NCBI GenBank assembly: GCA_003343995.1
Contig: QAKE01000015.1
Coordinates: forward strand, 1 to 45,085
DNA: 45,085 nucleotides
Direction of reading: 5' to 3'
DNA from: Bacillota bacterium
GTDB taxonomy: Bacteria; Bacillota; Clostridia; Christensenellales; Borkfalkiaceae
Shown here: positions 8,241 to 15,528 of the stretch, in pieces
How the letters are laid out: each line of letters begins with the position of its first letter
Numbering within the stretch: the stretch's first letter is position 1
Notes under the pieces: generated by a model
The model's database searches: none
What the model was told of the DNA's origin: nothing
The model's input: the letters and a program-made list of their open reading frames with translations, nothing else
Translations under genes and position numbers: made by a program

Positions 8241-9095
8241 ATGAAGCATTGCAATCTTTGCCCGAACGCCTGCAACGCGGCGAGAACCGCGTCTGCGGGC
8301 GTTTGCGGCGTAAAAGACGAAATCAAAATCGCAAAATATTACCTGCACCCCTTCGAAGAACCGGTGCTCAGCGGCGAAAACGGCAGCGGCACGATCTTTT
8401 TCAGCGGGTGTTCCCTGCGGTGCTCCTTCTGCCAGAATTACGAGGTGTCGCGGGCGGAGCGCGGCAGGGAAATTTCCGTAACGGACCTTGCCGAAATCAT
8501 GAAAGAGCTGGAGGGGCGCGGGGCGCACAATATCAACCTCGTCACCCCCACGCACTACGCGCACCGTATCGCCGAGGCGCTGGAAATCTACCGCCCGCAT
8601 ATCCCCGTGGTGTGGAATACGCACGGTTACGAAACGGAAGAAACGCTGAAACTTATCGCGCCGTACGTGGACGTATACCTTACCGACGTGAAGTATTGCT
8701 CGCCGAAAACGGCAAAGCGGTACTGCGGCAGGGAAAATTATTTCGCCTACGCCTCCCGCGCGGCGGAAATCATGTGCGAAAAGCCGCTCGTCTTTGAAAA
8801 GGGAATGATGGTTTCCGGCACGATCGTACGGCACCTCGTCCTGCCGCAGAACGTGGACGACACGCTGAAAATTTTAGATTGGTTCGCGCCGCTGAAAGAC
8901 AAAGCGTATTTATCGCTGATGTCGCAGTACACCCCCTTCGGAAAGATAGACGCCCTGCCGGAACTGCAGCGGAAGATCACCAAGCGGGAATATAAAAAAG
9001 CGCTCGATTACGCGCTTTCTTTAGGGATAGAAAATATCTTCGTGCAGGAAATGAAATCCTCGGGCGAGGAATACATTCCCGTATGGGATGATTGA
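8241..9095 (+). CDS. Radical SAM protein of the PflX/PflA-like family
   Basis: A 284-residue protein with the radical SAM cluster motif CSLRCSFCQN near residues 57-66, whose three cysteines bind a [4Fe-4S] cluster. An N-terminal cysteine-rich segment (CNLCPNAC) and INLVTPTHY are typical of PflX-type proteins, relatives of pyruvate formate-lyase activating enzymes. The target of the family is not established. Start ATG at 8241 is one base after the exporter stop codon, so it is almost certainly cotranscribed with it and ends at the terminator at 9156-9197. A link between the radical SAM enzyme and the exporter is possible but could be incidental. Confidence 0.88.
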   Translation: MKHCNLCPNACNAARTASAGVCGVKDEIKIAKYYLHPFEEPVLSGENGSGTIFFSGCSLRCSFCQNYEVSRAERGREISVTDLAEIMKELEGRGAHNINLVTPTHYAHRIAEALEIYRPHIPVVWNTHGYETEETLKLIAPYVDVYLTDVKYCSPKTAKRYCGRENYFAYASRAAEIMCEKPLVFEKGMMVSGTIVRHLVLPQNVDDTLKILDWFAPLKDKAYLSLMSQYTPFGKIDALPELQRKITKREYKKALDYALSLGIENIFVQEMKSSGEEYIPVWDD

Positions 9096-9155
9096 GTTTT
9101 ACCGAAAATCCTCTGCCCGCTTCCCCTTTACCGACGAAAAAACGCGCATAACGGC

Positions 9156-9197
9156 ACGCACCCCGAAAGTTCGATAAACTTTCGGGGTGCGTTTTTT
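9156..9197 (+). terminator. Intrinsic terminator of the tetR-ABC-radical SAM unit
   Basis: A 16-bp perfect stem (9156-9171 with 9177-9192) with a 5-nt loop is followed by a run of T. On the minus strand it sits just after the SIS gene but lacks a T-run directly after the stem. Confidence 0.9.
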
Positions 9198-9206
9198 TAT
9201 CGTAGG

Positions 9207-9848
9207 TTATGCGAAAAATTCGTTTTCCAGCATGGCGCAAAGGCAGTGATACACCGGCAGGTGCAGTTCCTGAATCTTGTAGGTTTCGCTTTCCGGCACG
9301 ATGACGGCGCAGTCGGAAACCTCCTTCAACGCGCCACCCGTCCTGCCGCTTAAGAGCAGCGTTTTCATGCCGAGCGCCCGCGCCGTGACCGCGGCGTAAT
9401 AGCAGTTTTTCGCGTTGCCCGAAGTGGAGATCGAAAGGAGCACGTCCCCCTTTCTGCCGAGGGCGTGCACCTGCTGGGCGTAGGTCAACAGCGGCTCGCT
9501 GTCGTTGATGAACGCCGTGGAAAACGCCGGATGCCCGCAGAGGGAAATTACGGGAAGTCCCCGTTCCAGCCGCGCGGCGAGCGTTTCGGAACAGTCCCCC
9601 GCCGCCTTCAGCTTTTCGGCAAACGCCGCCGTAACCGGCCGCTTGATGCGGAAGCTCTTCAAAAGCTCCCCCGCGATGTGCTCGCAGTCCGCCGCGCTGC
9701 CGCCGTTGCCGCAAAGCAGCAGCTTGCCGCCCGCCGCAAAACAGCCGTTCATCGTTTCAAACGCCCGCTCGATGTCCGCGCGGCACGCCGCCAAGGGCGC
9801 GTAACGCGCCGTCAAATCGTCCAAAATCCTTCTCGTCGTCTCTTTCAT
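9207..9848 (-). CDS. SIS-domain phosphosugar isomerase, GmhA/DiaA-like
   Basis: A 213-residue single SIS-domain protein. The phosphosugar-binding loop CGNGGSAADCEHIAGE (46-61) is very close to that of GmhA (sedoheptulose 7-phosphate isomerase) and of DiaA; a second loop is LLSISTSGNAKN. GmhA enzymes start ADP-heptose synthesis, but no other heptose gene is visible, so the substrate is uncertain. The start at 9848 follows GGAGG and overlaps the stop codon of the ROK kinase gene as ATGA, so the pair is coupled. Together they suggest phosphorylation and isomerisation of one sugar. Confidence 0.88.
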   Translation of the reverse strand: MKETTRRILDDLTARYAPLAACRADIERAFETMNGCFAAGGKLLLCGNGGSAADCEHIAGELLKSFRIKRPVTAAFAEKLKAAGDCSETLAARLERGLPVISLCGHPAFSTAFINDSEPLLTYAQQVHALGRKGDVLLSISTSGNAKNCYYAAVTARALGMKTLLLSGRTGGALKEVSDCAVIVPESETYKIQELHLPVYHCLCAMLENEFFA

Positions 9849-10780
9849 ATTTCCTCCGCCGCGGCGAGCGCCGCGTAATCGCCCACGTTTTCGCTGAGCG
9901 CCGCCGGCACGATTTCGCACGCGGACAGCGTTTCTTGCAGCGCCTCCCTTTCCAGCACGGCGCGCATTGCCGGCGCGAGCAGCCGCTCCGCCCGCATATA
10001 CACCCCGCCGATCACCACCCGTTCGGGATTGAGCGTATCGATGAGCGCCGCCAGCCCGTAACCGAGCATTTCGCCACTTTCGGCAAACACTTCCGCGGCG
10101 AACGCGTCGCCGTCAAAAGCGTATGCGGCGAGTTTTTTCGCCGTGATCTTATCAACGCCGCCCATTTCCCGCACGCAAGCGGGCATTTCGCTCAGCGCCC
10201 GCGCCCTATCCGCGGCGAGGCGGGCGATGCCGCCGCCGCTGCAAAAGCCCTCGAACGAGCCGGCTTTTCCGTAACCGCAAGGTCCGTGCGGTTTTAAACG
10301 AACGTGCCCGACTTCCCCCGCGTTGCCGTTCGCGCCTTCGTATAGTCTGCCGTTGAAGATCAGCCCCGCGCCCAGCCCCGTGCCGAAGGTGAGAAACACC
10401 ATGTTTTCGCACCCCCGCCCCGCGCCGTACTTCCATTCCGCCAAAGCGCAGGCGTCGGCGTCGTTGCGAAGGCGCGCGGGAATGCCGAACTCCCGCGAAA
10501 TATACTCGCACACGGCAAACCCGTGCCAGCCCGTTAAATTGGGCGGCGACAATATCACGCCCTTTTTCGAGTCGAGCGGGCCGCCGCACGACACGCCCGA
10601 CCCCTTCACGCTTTCCGCGCGCAAAAAATCCTTTACAAACGGGGCGAGCGCCTCCATGGTCGCCTGCGGCGAAGGCAGGGTGGCGATTTCCGCCCTTTTG
10701 ACGATTTCAACGGCGTTCTCCGTTTTTCCCAGCGACACCGCGCACTTCGTGCCGCCGATGTCGAACCCGATATAATGCAT
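9845..10780 (-). CDS. ROK-family sugar kinase
   Basis: A 311-residue ROK protein, of usual length for kinases without a DNA-binding domain. The ATP-binding motif DIGGTK is at residues 7-12, the catalytic segment is RNDADACALAEW, and TFGTGLGAGLIFNG follows. The ROK zinc motif (CxCGxxGCxE) is not intact: here the region reads GPCGYGKAGSFEGFCSG. Similar loss occurs in some ROK kinases for N-acetylated or unusual sugars. There is no helix-turn-helix, so it is not a NagC-type repressor. It has its own promoter at 10798-10826 and is coupled to the SIS gene. The sugar cannot be named. Confidence 0.9.
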   Translation of the reverse strand: MHYIGFDIGGTKCAVSLGKTENAVEIVKRAEIATLPSPQATMEALAPFVKDFLRAESVKGSGVSCGGPLDSKKGVILSPPNLTGWHGFAVCEYISREFGIPARLRNDADACALAEWKYGAGRGCENMVFLTFGTGLGAGLIFNGRLYEGANGNAGEVGHVRLKPHGPCGYGKAGSFEGFCSGGGIARLAADRARALSEMPACVREMGGVDKITAKKLAAYAFDGDAFAAEVFAESGEMLGYGLAALIDTLNPERVVIGGVYMRAERLLAPAMRAVLEREALQETLSACEIVPAALSENVGDYAALAAAEEI

Positions 10781-10797
10781 AATTCACCCCGACTTTC

Positions 10798-10826
10798 AGT
10801 ATATTCTATTTTCGCCGCGCTGTCAA
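10798..10826 (-). promoter_or_regulatory. Promoter of the ROK-SIS operon
   Basis: On the minus strand TTGACA (10826-10821), 17 nt, TATACT (10803-10798). GGGGTG precedes the start codon as a weak ribosome binding site. Confidence 0.75.
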
Positions 10827-10829
10827 CCT

Positions 10830-10865
10830 AAAAAACGAAAACCCCGCGGCATAAAGCGCGCGGGG
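10830..10865 (-). terminator. Intrinsic terminator of the XRE gene
   Basis: CCCCGCG (10842-10848) pairs with CGCGGGG (10859-10865). On the minus strand the stem is followed by TTTTCGTTTTTT. It lies immediately after the XRE stop codon. Confidence 0.85.
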
Positions 10866-10868
10866 CGG

Positions 10869-11075
10869 TTATTTTTCATCCTTCACGTATTCTAAAATAT
10901 CGGCAACGTCGCAATCGAGTATTTTGCAAAAATCGTCTATCTTTGCGGTGCTGATGCCCTGCTGTTTGCGCATGCGGTCGATGGTGGCGCTGCTGATGCC
11001 GTATTTATTGATAAGAATATAGGTGGAAACGTTTTTTTCTTTCAGCGTTTTCCAGAACGGTTGGTAAGAAATCAT
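10869..11075 (-). CDS. Small XRE/Cro-CI-type transcriptional regulator
   Basis: A 68-residue protein made of a single helix-turn-helix domain of the small Cro/CI (YozG-like) type. It starts MISYQPFWKTL, with the recognition region about residues 27-47 (ISSATIDRMRKQQGISTAKI). No other domain is present, so it binds DNA without an obvious sensor. It is divergent from a membrane/coiled-coil protein, and the shared 88-bp intergenic region holds a perfect 14-bp palindrome. The -10 element ends 7 nt before the ATG, with no usable Shine-Dalgarno spacing, so the mRNA is predicted to be leaderless. The gene is more AT-rich than its neighbours. Confidence 0.9.
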   Translation of the reverse strand: MISYQPFWKTLKEKNVSTYILINKYGISSATIDRMRKQQGISTAKIDDFCKILDCDVADILEYVKDEK

Positions 11076-11082
11076 CCTTTTT

Positions 11083-11133
11083 ATTATATAATATAGTTAC
11101 ATAGTTGACAATGGTCATAATTATGACTATAAT
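11083..11133. promoter_or_regulatory. Divergent promoters with a 14-bp palindromic operator
   Basis: Plus strand: TTGACA (11105-11110), 17 nt, TATAAT (11128-11133), reading into the gene at 11164. Minus strand: TTGTCA (11111-11106), 17 nt, TATAAT (11088-11083), reading into the XRE gene. The plus-strand spacer contains GTCATAATTATGAC (11114-11127), a perfect palindrome directly beside the minus-strand -35. A repressor bound there would block the plus promoter and could affect the minus one. Confidence 0.8.
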
Positions 11134-11163
11134 ATAGTTAATATATATAAAAGGAGAACTTTT

Positions 11164-12471
11164 ATGTCCGAAACAGAAAAAAAGACGGCAAATCCGCAAA
11201 AAGAAGCGGCAGCACTGCAACAACGGTATCCGAAAATAACAAAGTCGATAGACTCGTTTTTGGAGAGCGAGCTTTTTTTGCACTGCGAGTTCGACGAAAC
11301 GCGGGAGGAAATGGAAAAAGCGTTTGAAGAAGAGGCGCGGCTTTATGAAGAACACTTAAAAATTTCGCAATCCGCGGTGGAACAGCTGGACAAACTTTAC
11401 AGCGAAAACATGGCGCAAAACGCCTTATACAACCATACGTATCATAACGAAAACGAAAAAAAGACCGACGCGCAGACGGCGCTCATCTTCGCGAAAGGGT
11501 GCGTGGACGTTAAAACGCTTTTGGGCGGCAACGCCATGCAGTTCGGCGCGGCGAGCCTGAAGAGAATGGCGTTAAAGCAAACCCGCAAACGCCCGAACGA
11601 CGAAGCGGCGGAAAAACTGAAAAAGCAAGTCGCGGAGAAAGTCGCGCTCGCCCAAAAGAGCTTATGGAAACAGTTGCTTATCCTGATCCCCGTTTTATTC
11701 GCGATATTTTGCTTGGTTATGCGCGGGTATGTGCGGAACACCGACTGGGCTAATATCGCTTTACCGTTGCCGCTCATTCGTTTCTTTTACAGCGGCGGTA
11801 CGATCATCGGCATTCTCGTGGGCATCGTCGGCGTGATCGCCATAGCGATTGTTCTTTCCGTAAACAATAAGACAAAGCGCTTGATCATCGAAAGATACGC
11901 GAAGATTTCCCCCGTCCTCGCCGAGCTTGCGAAAAAAGACGCCGAACTCGACGCGTTTTACGACGAAAAGGCGGCGAAAGCCAAGGAGCGTTCCGATACG
12001 TATTTCGACATCATCGATAAAAACGTCATGAGCAAGCTCATCAACGGCATCTACCTTGCGCCTTTCCCCGCGGAATTTGCCAATGCGAACGATTTGGCGG
12101 AGGGCGCGCAGCTGCTTTCCTCCTCGCGGGCGGAAAACCTGAAAGAGGTTTACGACATTTTGGAGCGCCGTCACGGCGAAAACGCGAGGGCGCAGGCGGA
12201 AGCGCAGCACCGCGCGAAAATAGAGAGCATCAACATGGAACAGCTCCGTTCCCAGCAGCAGGCGGAGGCATACGCCAAACAACAGGCGGAATACGCCCGC
12301 AAACAAGCGGATTACGCGAAGGAACAGGCAGCAGCCGCGCGCGAGCAGGCGGACAACCTCAACAAGCTTGCCGAAGAGAGCGCGAAACAGACCGACTACG
12401 CTCGCCGGCAAGCGGACAGCGCCGCGGCGACGCAGGCGGACGTCGATTACATGCGCCGAAACAATCCTTAG
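11164..12471 (+). CDS. Unknown two-helix membrane protein with C-terminal heptad repeats
   Basis: A 435-residue protein without a recognised family. An acidic, probably helical N-terminal region (1-165) is followed by membrane segments at about 170-187 and 212-232. A charged helical region follows, and near 370-418 there are seven consecutive seven-residue units of the form YAxxQAx (YAKQQAE, YARKQAD, YAKEQAA and so on), which predict a coiled coil. No signal peptide is visible. Start ATG at 11164 follows AAGGAG. It faces the XRE repressor across a palindromic operator, so it is probably under that repressor. A membrane-anchored scaffold or stress sensor is one idea, but nothing in the sequence proves a function. 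Confidence 0.85.
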   Translation: MSETEKKTANPQKEAAALQQRYPKITKSIDSFLESELFLHCEFDETREEMEKAFEEEARLYEEHLKISQSAVEQLDKLYSENMAQNALYNHTYHNENEKKTDAQTALIFAKGCVDVKTLLGGNAMQFGAASLKRMALKQTRKRPNDEAAEKLKKQVAEKVALAQKSLWKQLLILIPVLFAIFCLVMRGYVRNTDWANIALPLPLIRFFYSGGTIIGILVGIVGVIAIAIVLSVNNKTKRLIIERYAKISPVLAELAKKDAELDAFYDEKAAKAKERSDTYFDIIDKNVMSKLINGIYLAPFPAEFANANDLAEGAQLLSSSRAENLKEVYDILERRHGENARAQAEAQHRAKIESINMEQLRSQQQAEAYAKQQAEYARKQADYAKEQAAAAREQADNLNKLAEESAKQTDYARRQADSAAATQADVDYMRRNNP

Positions 12472-12590
12472 ACGGAAACAACGTCGATTTCGTGCAGTAC
12501 GTCGGCAAATAGCCGCACCCGAAAAGCGATCGGACCGCGCGGCAAAAACGATCGGGAAAAAATTCCGCCGAAAAATTTTTTATACGTGTG

Positions 12591-12650
12591 TTGACAAAAC
12601 CTCTTCTTTTCGTTATAATGTTTACCATCCCGCAAAACGAAGCGTTTTGC
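12591..12650 (+). promoter_or_regulatory. Promoter and leader hairpin of the small membrane protein gene
   Basis: TTGACA (12591-12596), 17 nt, TATAAT (12614-12619). The expected start near 12626 is followed by a perfect hairpin, GCAAAACG (12632-12639), AAG, CGTTTTGC (12643-12650), which could be an operator or an mRNA 5' structure. The remaining bases from 12472 to 12590 hold no recognisable gene. Confidence 0.8.
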
Positions 12651-12672
12651 AATATACAAAGGAGTGAAAGTT

Positions 12673-12975
12673 ATGTTTAAAGGTATGGAAAAGGTGTGGG
12701 ACATTCTCGGCGAAATTCTCGCGGTGGTCATGGTGCTCGTTTACGCGCTGCTCATCATCAACGCGAACTTCCAATTTATTCCCGAAGGAACGTTCATGAA
12801 CATTCTGGAAATTCTGCGCACTTACGGTTCGCTGCTGCTCGTGGCGGTGGTCGGACTCGAAGCGATGTCGAAGCGCAATCTCGTTTTTCAGATTATCTTC
12901 GTCCTTCTTCTGGCGGTCATCGTGGTGTTCATGTTCTTCCCCGAAACCTATCAGAATTTCATCAACATGATCTGA
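12673..12975 (+). CDS. Small three-helix membrane protein of unknown function
   Basis: A 100-residue hydrophobic protein, starting MFKGMEKVWDILGEI, with membrane segments at about 12-31, 45-65 and 69-90 and almost no soluble part. ATG at 12673 is preceded by AAGGAG with 9 nt spacing; an in-frame GTG at 12664 lies inside the ribosome binding region and is less likely. The gene forms its own transcription unit between a consensus promoter and a strong terminator, which supports its being real. No family was recognised. Its closeness to the XRE-controlled membrane protein may or may not be meaningful. Confidence 0.85.
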   Translation: MFKGMEKVWDILGEILAVVMVLVYALLIINANFQFIPEGTFMNILEILRTYGSLLLVAVVGLEAMSKRNLVFQIIFVLLLAVIVVFMFFPETYQNFINMI

Positions 12976-12980
12976 CAAAA

Positions 12981-13009
12981 AAATCCCGCCTGCTTCGGCG
13001 GGATTTTTT
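12981..13009 (+). terminator. Intrinsic terminator after the small membrane protein
   Basis: AAATCCCGCC (12981-12990) pairs with GGCGGGATTT (12997-13006) across a TGCTTC loop, followed by a T-run. Confidence 0.92.
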
Positions 13010-13010
13010 C

Positions 13011-13039
13011 TTGCCACACGGCGGAATTTATGGTATACT
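13011..13039 (+). promoter_or_regulatory. Promoter of the dUTPase gene, predicts a leaderless mRNA
   Basis: TTGCCA (13011-13016), 17 nt, TATACT (13034-13039) with an extended TGG before the -10. Only 6 nt separate the -10 from the ATG at 13046. There is no Shine-Dalgarno sequence, so transcription probably starts at or next to the start codon. Confidence 0.65.
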
Positions 13040-13045
13040 CTTTTT

Positions 13046-13537
13046 ATGAAAGCCGTAGCGAAATTTGAAAAAGTAAGCCCGTCGATTTTTGAACGGGCGG
13101 CAAAGGATTGCGGATTTTCCGCAAATTACGCCGATATCGTACTGCCCCGCCGCGCCACTTCCGGCAGCGCGGGTTACGATTTTTTTGCCCCCGCGGACTT
13201 TACGCTGAACGCCGGCGAAAGCGTAAAAATCCCCACGGGCGTGCGCGCGCATATCGAAAACGGATATTTTTTATCGCTTTACCCGCGCAGCGGGCTGGGC
13301 TTTAAGTTCCGTTTGCAGCTCGATAACACCGTGGGCATTATCGACGCCGATTACTATTTTTCCGACAACGAGGGGCATATCATCGTCAAGCTGACCAACT
13401 GCTCTTACGAAAACAAAACCGTCGCCGTCAAAAAAGGGCAGGGCTTCGCCCAAGGAATTTTTACCGAGTTTTTCATAACGTCGGACGACGACGCCGACGC
13501 GACGAGAAACGGCGGGTTCGGCTCCACGACGAAATAA
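13046..13537 (+). CDS. dut: dUTP diphosphatase (dUTPase)
   Basis: The trimeric enzyme hydrolyses dUTP to dUMP and pyrophosphate, keeping uracil out of DNA and feeding dTMP synthesis. All five dUTPase motifs can be read: ATSGSAGYDFFA (1), PRSGLGFK (2), DNTVGIIDADYYF (3, a variant of GVIDxDYxG), KKGQGFAQGIF (4) and RNGGFGSTTK (5). The 163-residue length is normal. Motif 3 has YYF where most enzymes have YRG, and motif 5 ends in Thr rather than Gly, so it belongs to a divergent branch common in Clostridia. It is monocistronic, between its own promoter and a bidirectional terminator. Confidence 0.93.
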   Translation: MKAVAKFEKVSPSIFERAAKDCGFSANYADIVLPRRATSGSAGYDFFAPADFTLNAGESVKIPTGVRAHIENGYFLSLYPRSGLGFKFRLQLDNTVGIIDADYYFSDNEGHIIVKLTNCSYENKTVAVKKGQGFAQGIFTEFFITSDDDADATRNGGFGSTTK

Positions 13538-13580
13538 TTCCAAAACAACCGCGTTCGAGCGTGGTTTCCACAGAGAAAAA

Positions 13581-13617
13581 AAGAGCGAAGATCTTTCAAT
13601 ATCTTCGCTCTTTTTTT
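13581..13617. terminator. Bidirectional intrinsic terminator between dut and the flavin-binding protein gene
   Basis: AAGAGCGAAGAT (13581-13592) pairs with ATCTTCGCTCTT (13601-13612). T-runs follow on the plus strand, and A-runs before it give T-runs on the minus strand. It lies between convergent genes. Confidence 0.9.
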
Positions 13618-13633
13618 ACCGATAAATCGGAAC

Positions 13634-14047
13634 TCATATCTCAATCCAAGCCGTTTTCAAGTCTTTATAAACTCTGCATTTTTGCGCCGTGAATTTCAAC
13701 ACGCAATAATCGGGATCGGTTTTTCCTTTTTTGTAAAACATCGTATCTCCGATACGCCAGATTTCGTTTTTAACATTTTGATCGCCGATCACTTTCATCA
13801 CACCGACAAGCATAACGCCCGTATAACTGAAACGACCGCGTTTATAGAAATAAACACACGCTTTTTCATTCGCATTATAATGCAAAACCCGCATCGAAGA
13901 AACGTTTGTGCTAAAATAAAAATCGTTGCCTTCGATCTTGCGCGGCGCAAGCATCGCCTTTGTATTCGGAAAACCGTTTTCGTCAACCGATGAAATCATT
14001 GCGGTTTTTTGTTCTTTTATAAATTCAAAAATTTGTTCTTTTGTCAT
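13634..14047 (-). CDS. Pyridoxamine 5'-phosphate oxidase-like FMN-binding protein
   Basis: A 137-residue split-barrel protein of the pyridoxamine phosphate oxidase-like/general stress protein 26 group. It begins MTKEQIFEFIKEQKTAMISS and has the NGFPNTKAML strand and YFSTNVSSMRV segment typical of the fold. Such proteins usually bind FMN or a related cofactor; the substrate is unknown. The start at 14047 is preceded by GAGG and lies 3 nt after the rsmI stop, so it is at the end of the rsmI transcript. The gene is clearly more AT-rich than rsmI, which hints at a different origin. Confidence 0.85.
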   Translation of the reverse strand: MTKEQIFEFIKEQKTAMISSVDENGFPNTKAMLAPRKIEGNDFYFSTNVSSMRVLHYNANEKACVYFYKRGRFSYTGVMLVGVMKVIGDQNVKNEIWRIGDTMFYKKGKTDPDYCVLKFTAQKCRVYKDLKTAWIEI

Positions 14048-14050
14048 TTT

Positions 14051-14854
14051 TTATTCCTCAACGGTAAACTTGTAAAGGCTGTTTTTCGGCACGCCCCTGT
14101 CCTTCGCGGCGGCTTTGAGCGCGTCCATCTTGCCCATGCCCTGCGCGATGTAATAATCGATGTGCTCCCGCTCCGAAAGGGCGTTCAGGGCGTTTTCCCG
14201 CGCCTCCGCGCCGCTGACGAGCAGCACGTATTCCCCGCGCGGTTCCCCCTTTATATTTTCCGAAAGCATAAACTCCTCCCGCGATTCGTGCAGTTTGGTG
14301 ATTTCCCGCACGGCGACGGCTTTCCGCTCCCCCAGCGCGGCATACAGCTGCGAAACGGTGTTTTTCACGTCGTGCGGGGCGCAGTAGAACGCTAGCGTGG
14401 CGGTGTAGTCTTTGATTTCCGCAAGCAGTTTTTCCCGCTCGCTTTTTCTTTCCGGCAGAAAACCGAAAAAACAAAACCGCGACGTATCGAGCCCCGAAAG
14501 CGCCAGCGCGGAAACGAAAGCGGTGGGACCGGGGATTACGGTGAAATCCAGCCCCTCATCGATGAGGCGGCGCACCAGCGTTTCGCCGGGGTCGGAAACG
14601 AGGGGCATGCCCGCGTCGCTCACGAGGGCGACGTTTTCCCCCGACTTCAGCCGCGCGACCAGCTTTTCCCCGCACTCCTTTTCGTTGAACTTATGATAGC
14701 TGATCAAGGGCTTTTTGATTTCGTACGCGTTGAGCAAGGTCAACGTTCTTCTGGTATCCTCGCACGCGATGACGTCGGCGCTTTTCAGCGTTTCGAGCGC
14801 GCGGAGCGTGATGTCCTTCAGATTGCCGATGGGCGTTCCCACGATGTACAGCAT
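14051..14854 (-). CDS. rsmI: 16S rRNA (cytidine-1402-2'-O)-methyltransferase
   Basis: RsmI methylates the ribose of C1402 in 16S rRNA in the decoding centre, using S-adenosylmethionine. The 267-residue protein has the family start LYIVGTPIGNLKDITLRALE, the ACEDTRRT motif, LVSDAGMPLVSDPG, and VIPGPTAFVSALALSGL. The length is usual. The start codon directly abuts the stop of the upstream methyltransferase gene, matching the yabB-rsmI neighbourhood of Bacillus subtilis. Identification is secure. Confidence 0.96.
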   Translation of the reverse strand: MLYIVGTPIGNLKDITLRALETLKSADVIACEDTRRTLTLLNAYEIKKPLISYHKFNEKECGEKLVARLKSGENVALVSDAGMPLVSDPGETLVRRLIDEGLDFTVIPGPTAFVSALALSGLDTSRFCFFGFLPERKSEREKLLAEIKDYTATLAFYCAPHDVKNTVSQLYAALGERKAVAVREITKLHESREEFMLSENIKGEPRGEYVLLVSGAEARENALNALSEREHIDYYIAQGMGKMDALKAAAKDRGVPKNSLYKFTVEE

Positions 14855-15514
14855 TCAATTCACCCTTTCCTTTTCGATTTTCAGCCCGCTTTTGCCGCCC
14901 TTGACCGCCTCCACGAGCGCGAGATATACCCGCCCGCCGCCGGACACGGGCAGCAGCCGCTTGGGCTCCAGACGATATTTTTTCAAAAGATATATGACCT
15001 CCGCAAGCCGTTCGGAAACGTGCGCCATGCAAAACCGCCCGCCGAATTTCAGGCATTTCGCCGCCGCGGAGACGATTTCCTCCAGCGTGACGGCGAGCTC
15101 GTATTTGCACGCTTCCGTCTTGTAATTTTCCCCTTTCGCGTCCGCCGCGGGATAATAGGGCGGATTGCAGAGAATGAGGGAAAATTTTTCGTTAAGCTCC
15201 GCGGGGATTTGCTGGATTTTTTCGTTGCGAAGGAAAATTTTCTCCTCCAAACCGTTCAGTTTCACGCTTTTTTCCGCAAGGTCGCAAAGCTCTTTTTGCA
15301 TTTCAAAGAGGGTTACGCTCTTTACAAGCGGGCGGTTGAGGGCGTAAAAATGCAAGCCCACGATGCCGCTGCCCGCGCAAAAATCCGCCGCTACGTCGTT
15401 TTTCTTCGCCCGCGCGAAACGGCTGAGCAACACGGAATCGGAGGTAAATTTATAAAGCTCGTCGTCCTGATAAATCTTCATGCCGTCGACGAGCAGATCG
15501 TCTAATTTCAACAT
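14855..15514 (-). CDS. tRNA1(Val) A37 N6-methyltransferase-like protein (TrmN6/YabB type)
   Basis: A 219-residue class I methyltransferase. The SAM-binding motif ADFCAGSGIVGLHF is near residues 44-57 and the amino-methylation motif CNPPYY is near 115-120, as in N6-adenine methyltransferases. It matches the YabB position of the Firmicutes tmk-rsmI neighbourhood. The assigned start at 15514 has no Shine-Dalgarno sequence, and a 13-bp hairpin ends 14 nt upstream. A later in-frame ATG (MKIYQDDEL, residue 12) is also possible but has no better site. The family is clear; tRNA target specificity is inferred from homologues. Confidence 0.88.
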   Translation of the reverse strand: MLKLDDLLVDGMKIYQDDELYKFTSDSVLLSRFARAKKNDVAADFCAGSGIVGLHFYALNRPLVKSVTLFEMQKELCDLAEKSVKLNGLEEKIFLRNEKIQQIPAELNEKFSLILCNPPYYPAADAKGENYKTEACKYELAVTLEEIVSAAAKCLKFGGRFCMAHVSERLAEVIYLLKKYRLEPKRLLPVSGGGRVYLALVEAVKGGKSGLKIEKERVN

Positions 15515-15528
15515 ACGCGTTCAAACAA

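Noticed and set aside
9845..10780. NagC/XylR-type ROK repressor
   Set aside because: There is no N-terminal helix-turn-helix; the protein starts directly at the kinase domain.
10869..12975. Prophage remnant
   Set aside because: The XRE repressor and divergent promoter look phage-like, but no integrase, structural or replication gene and no attachment repeats are present.
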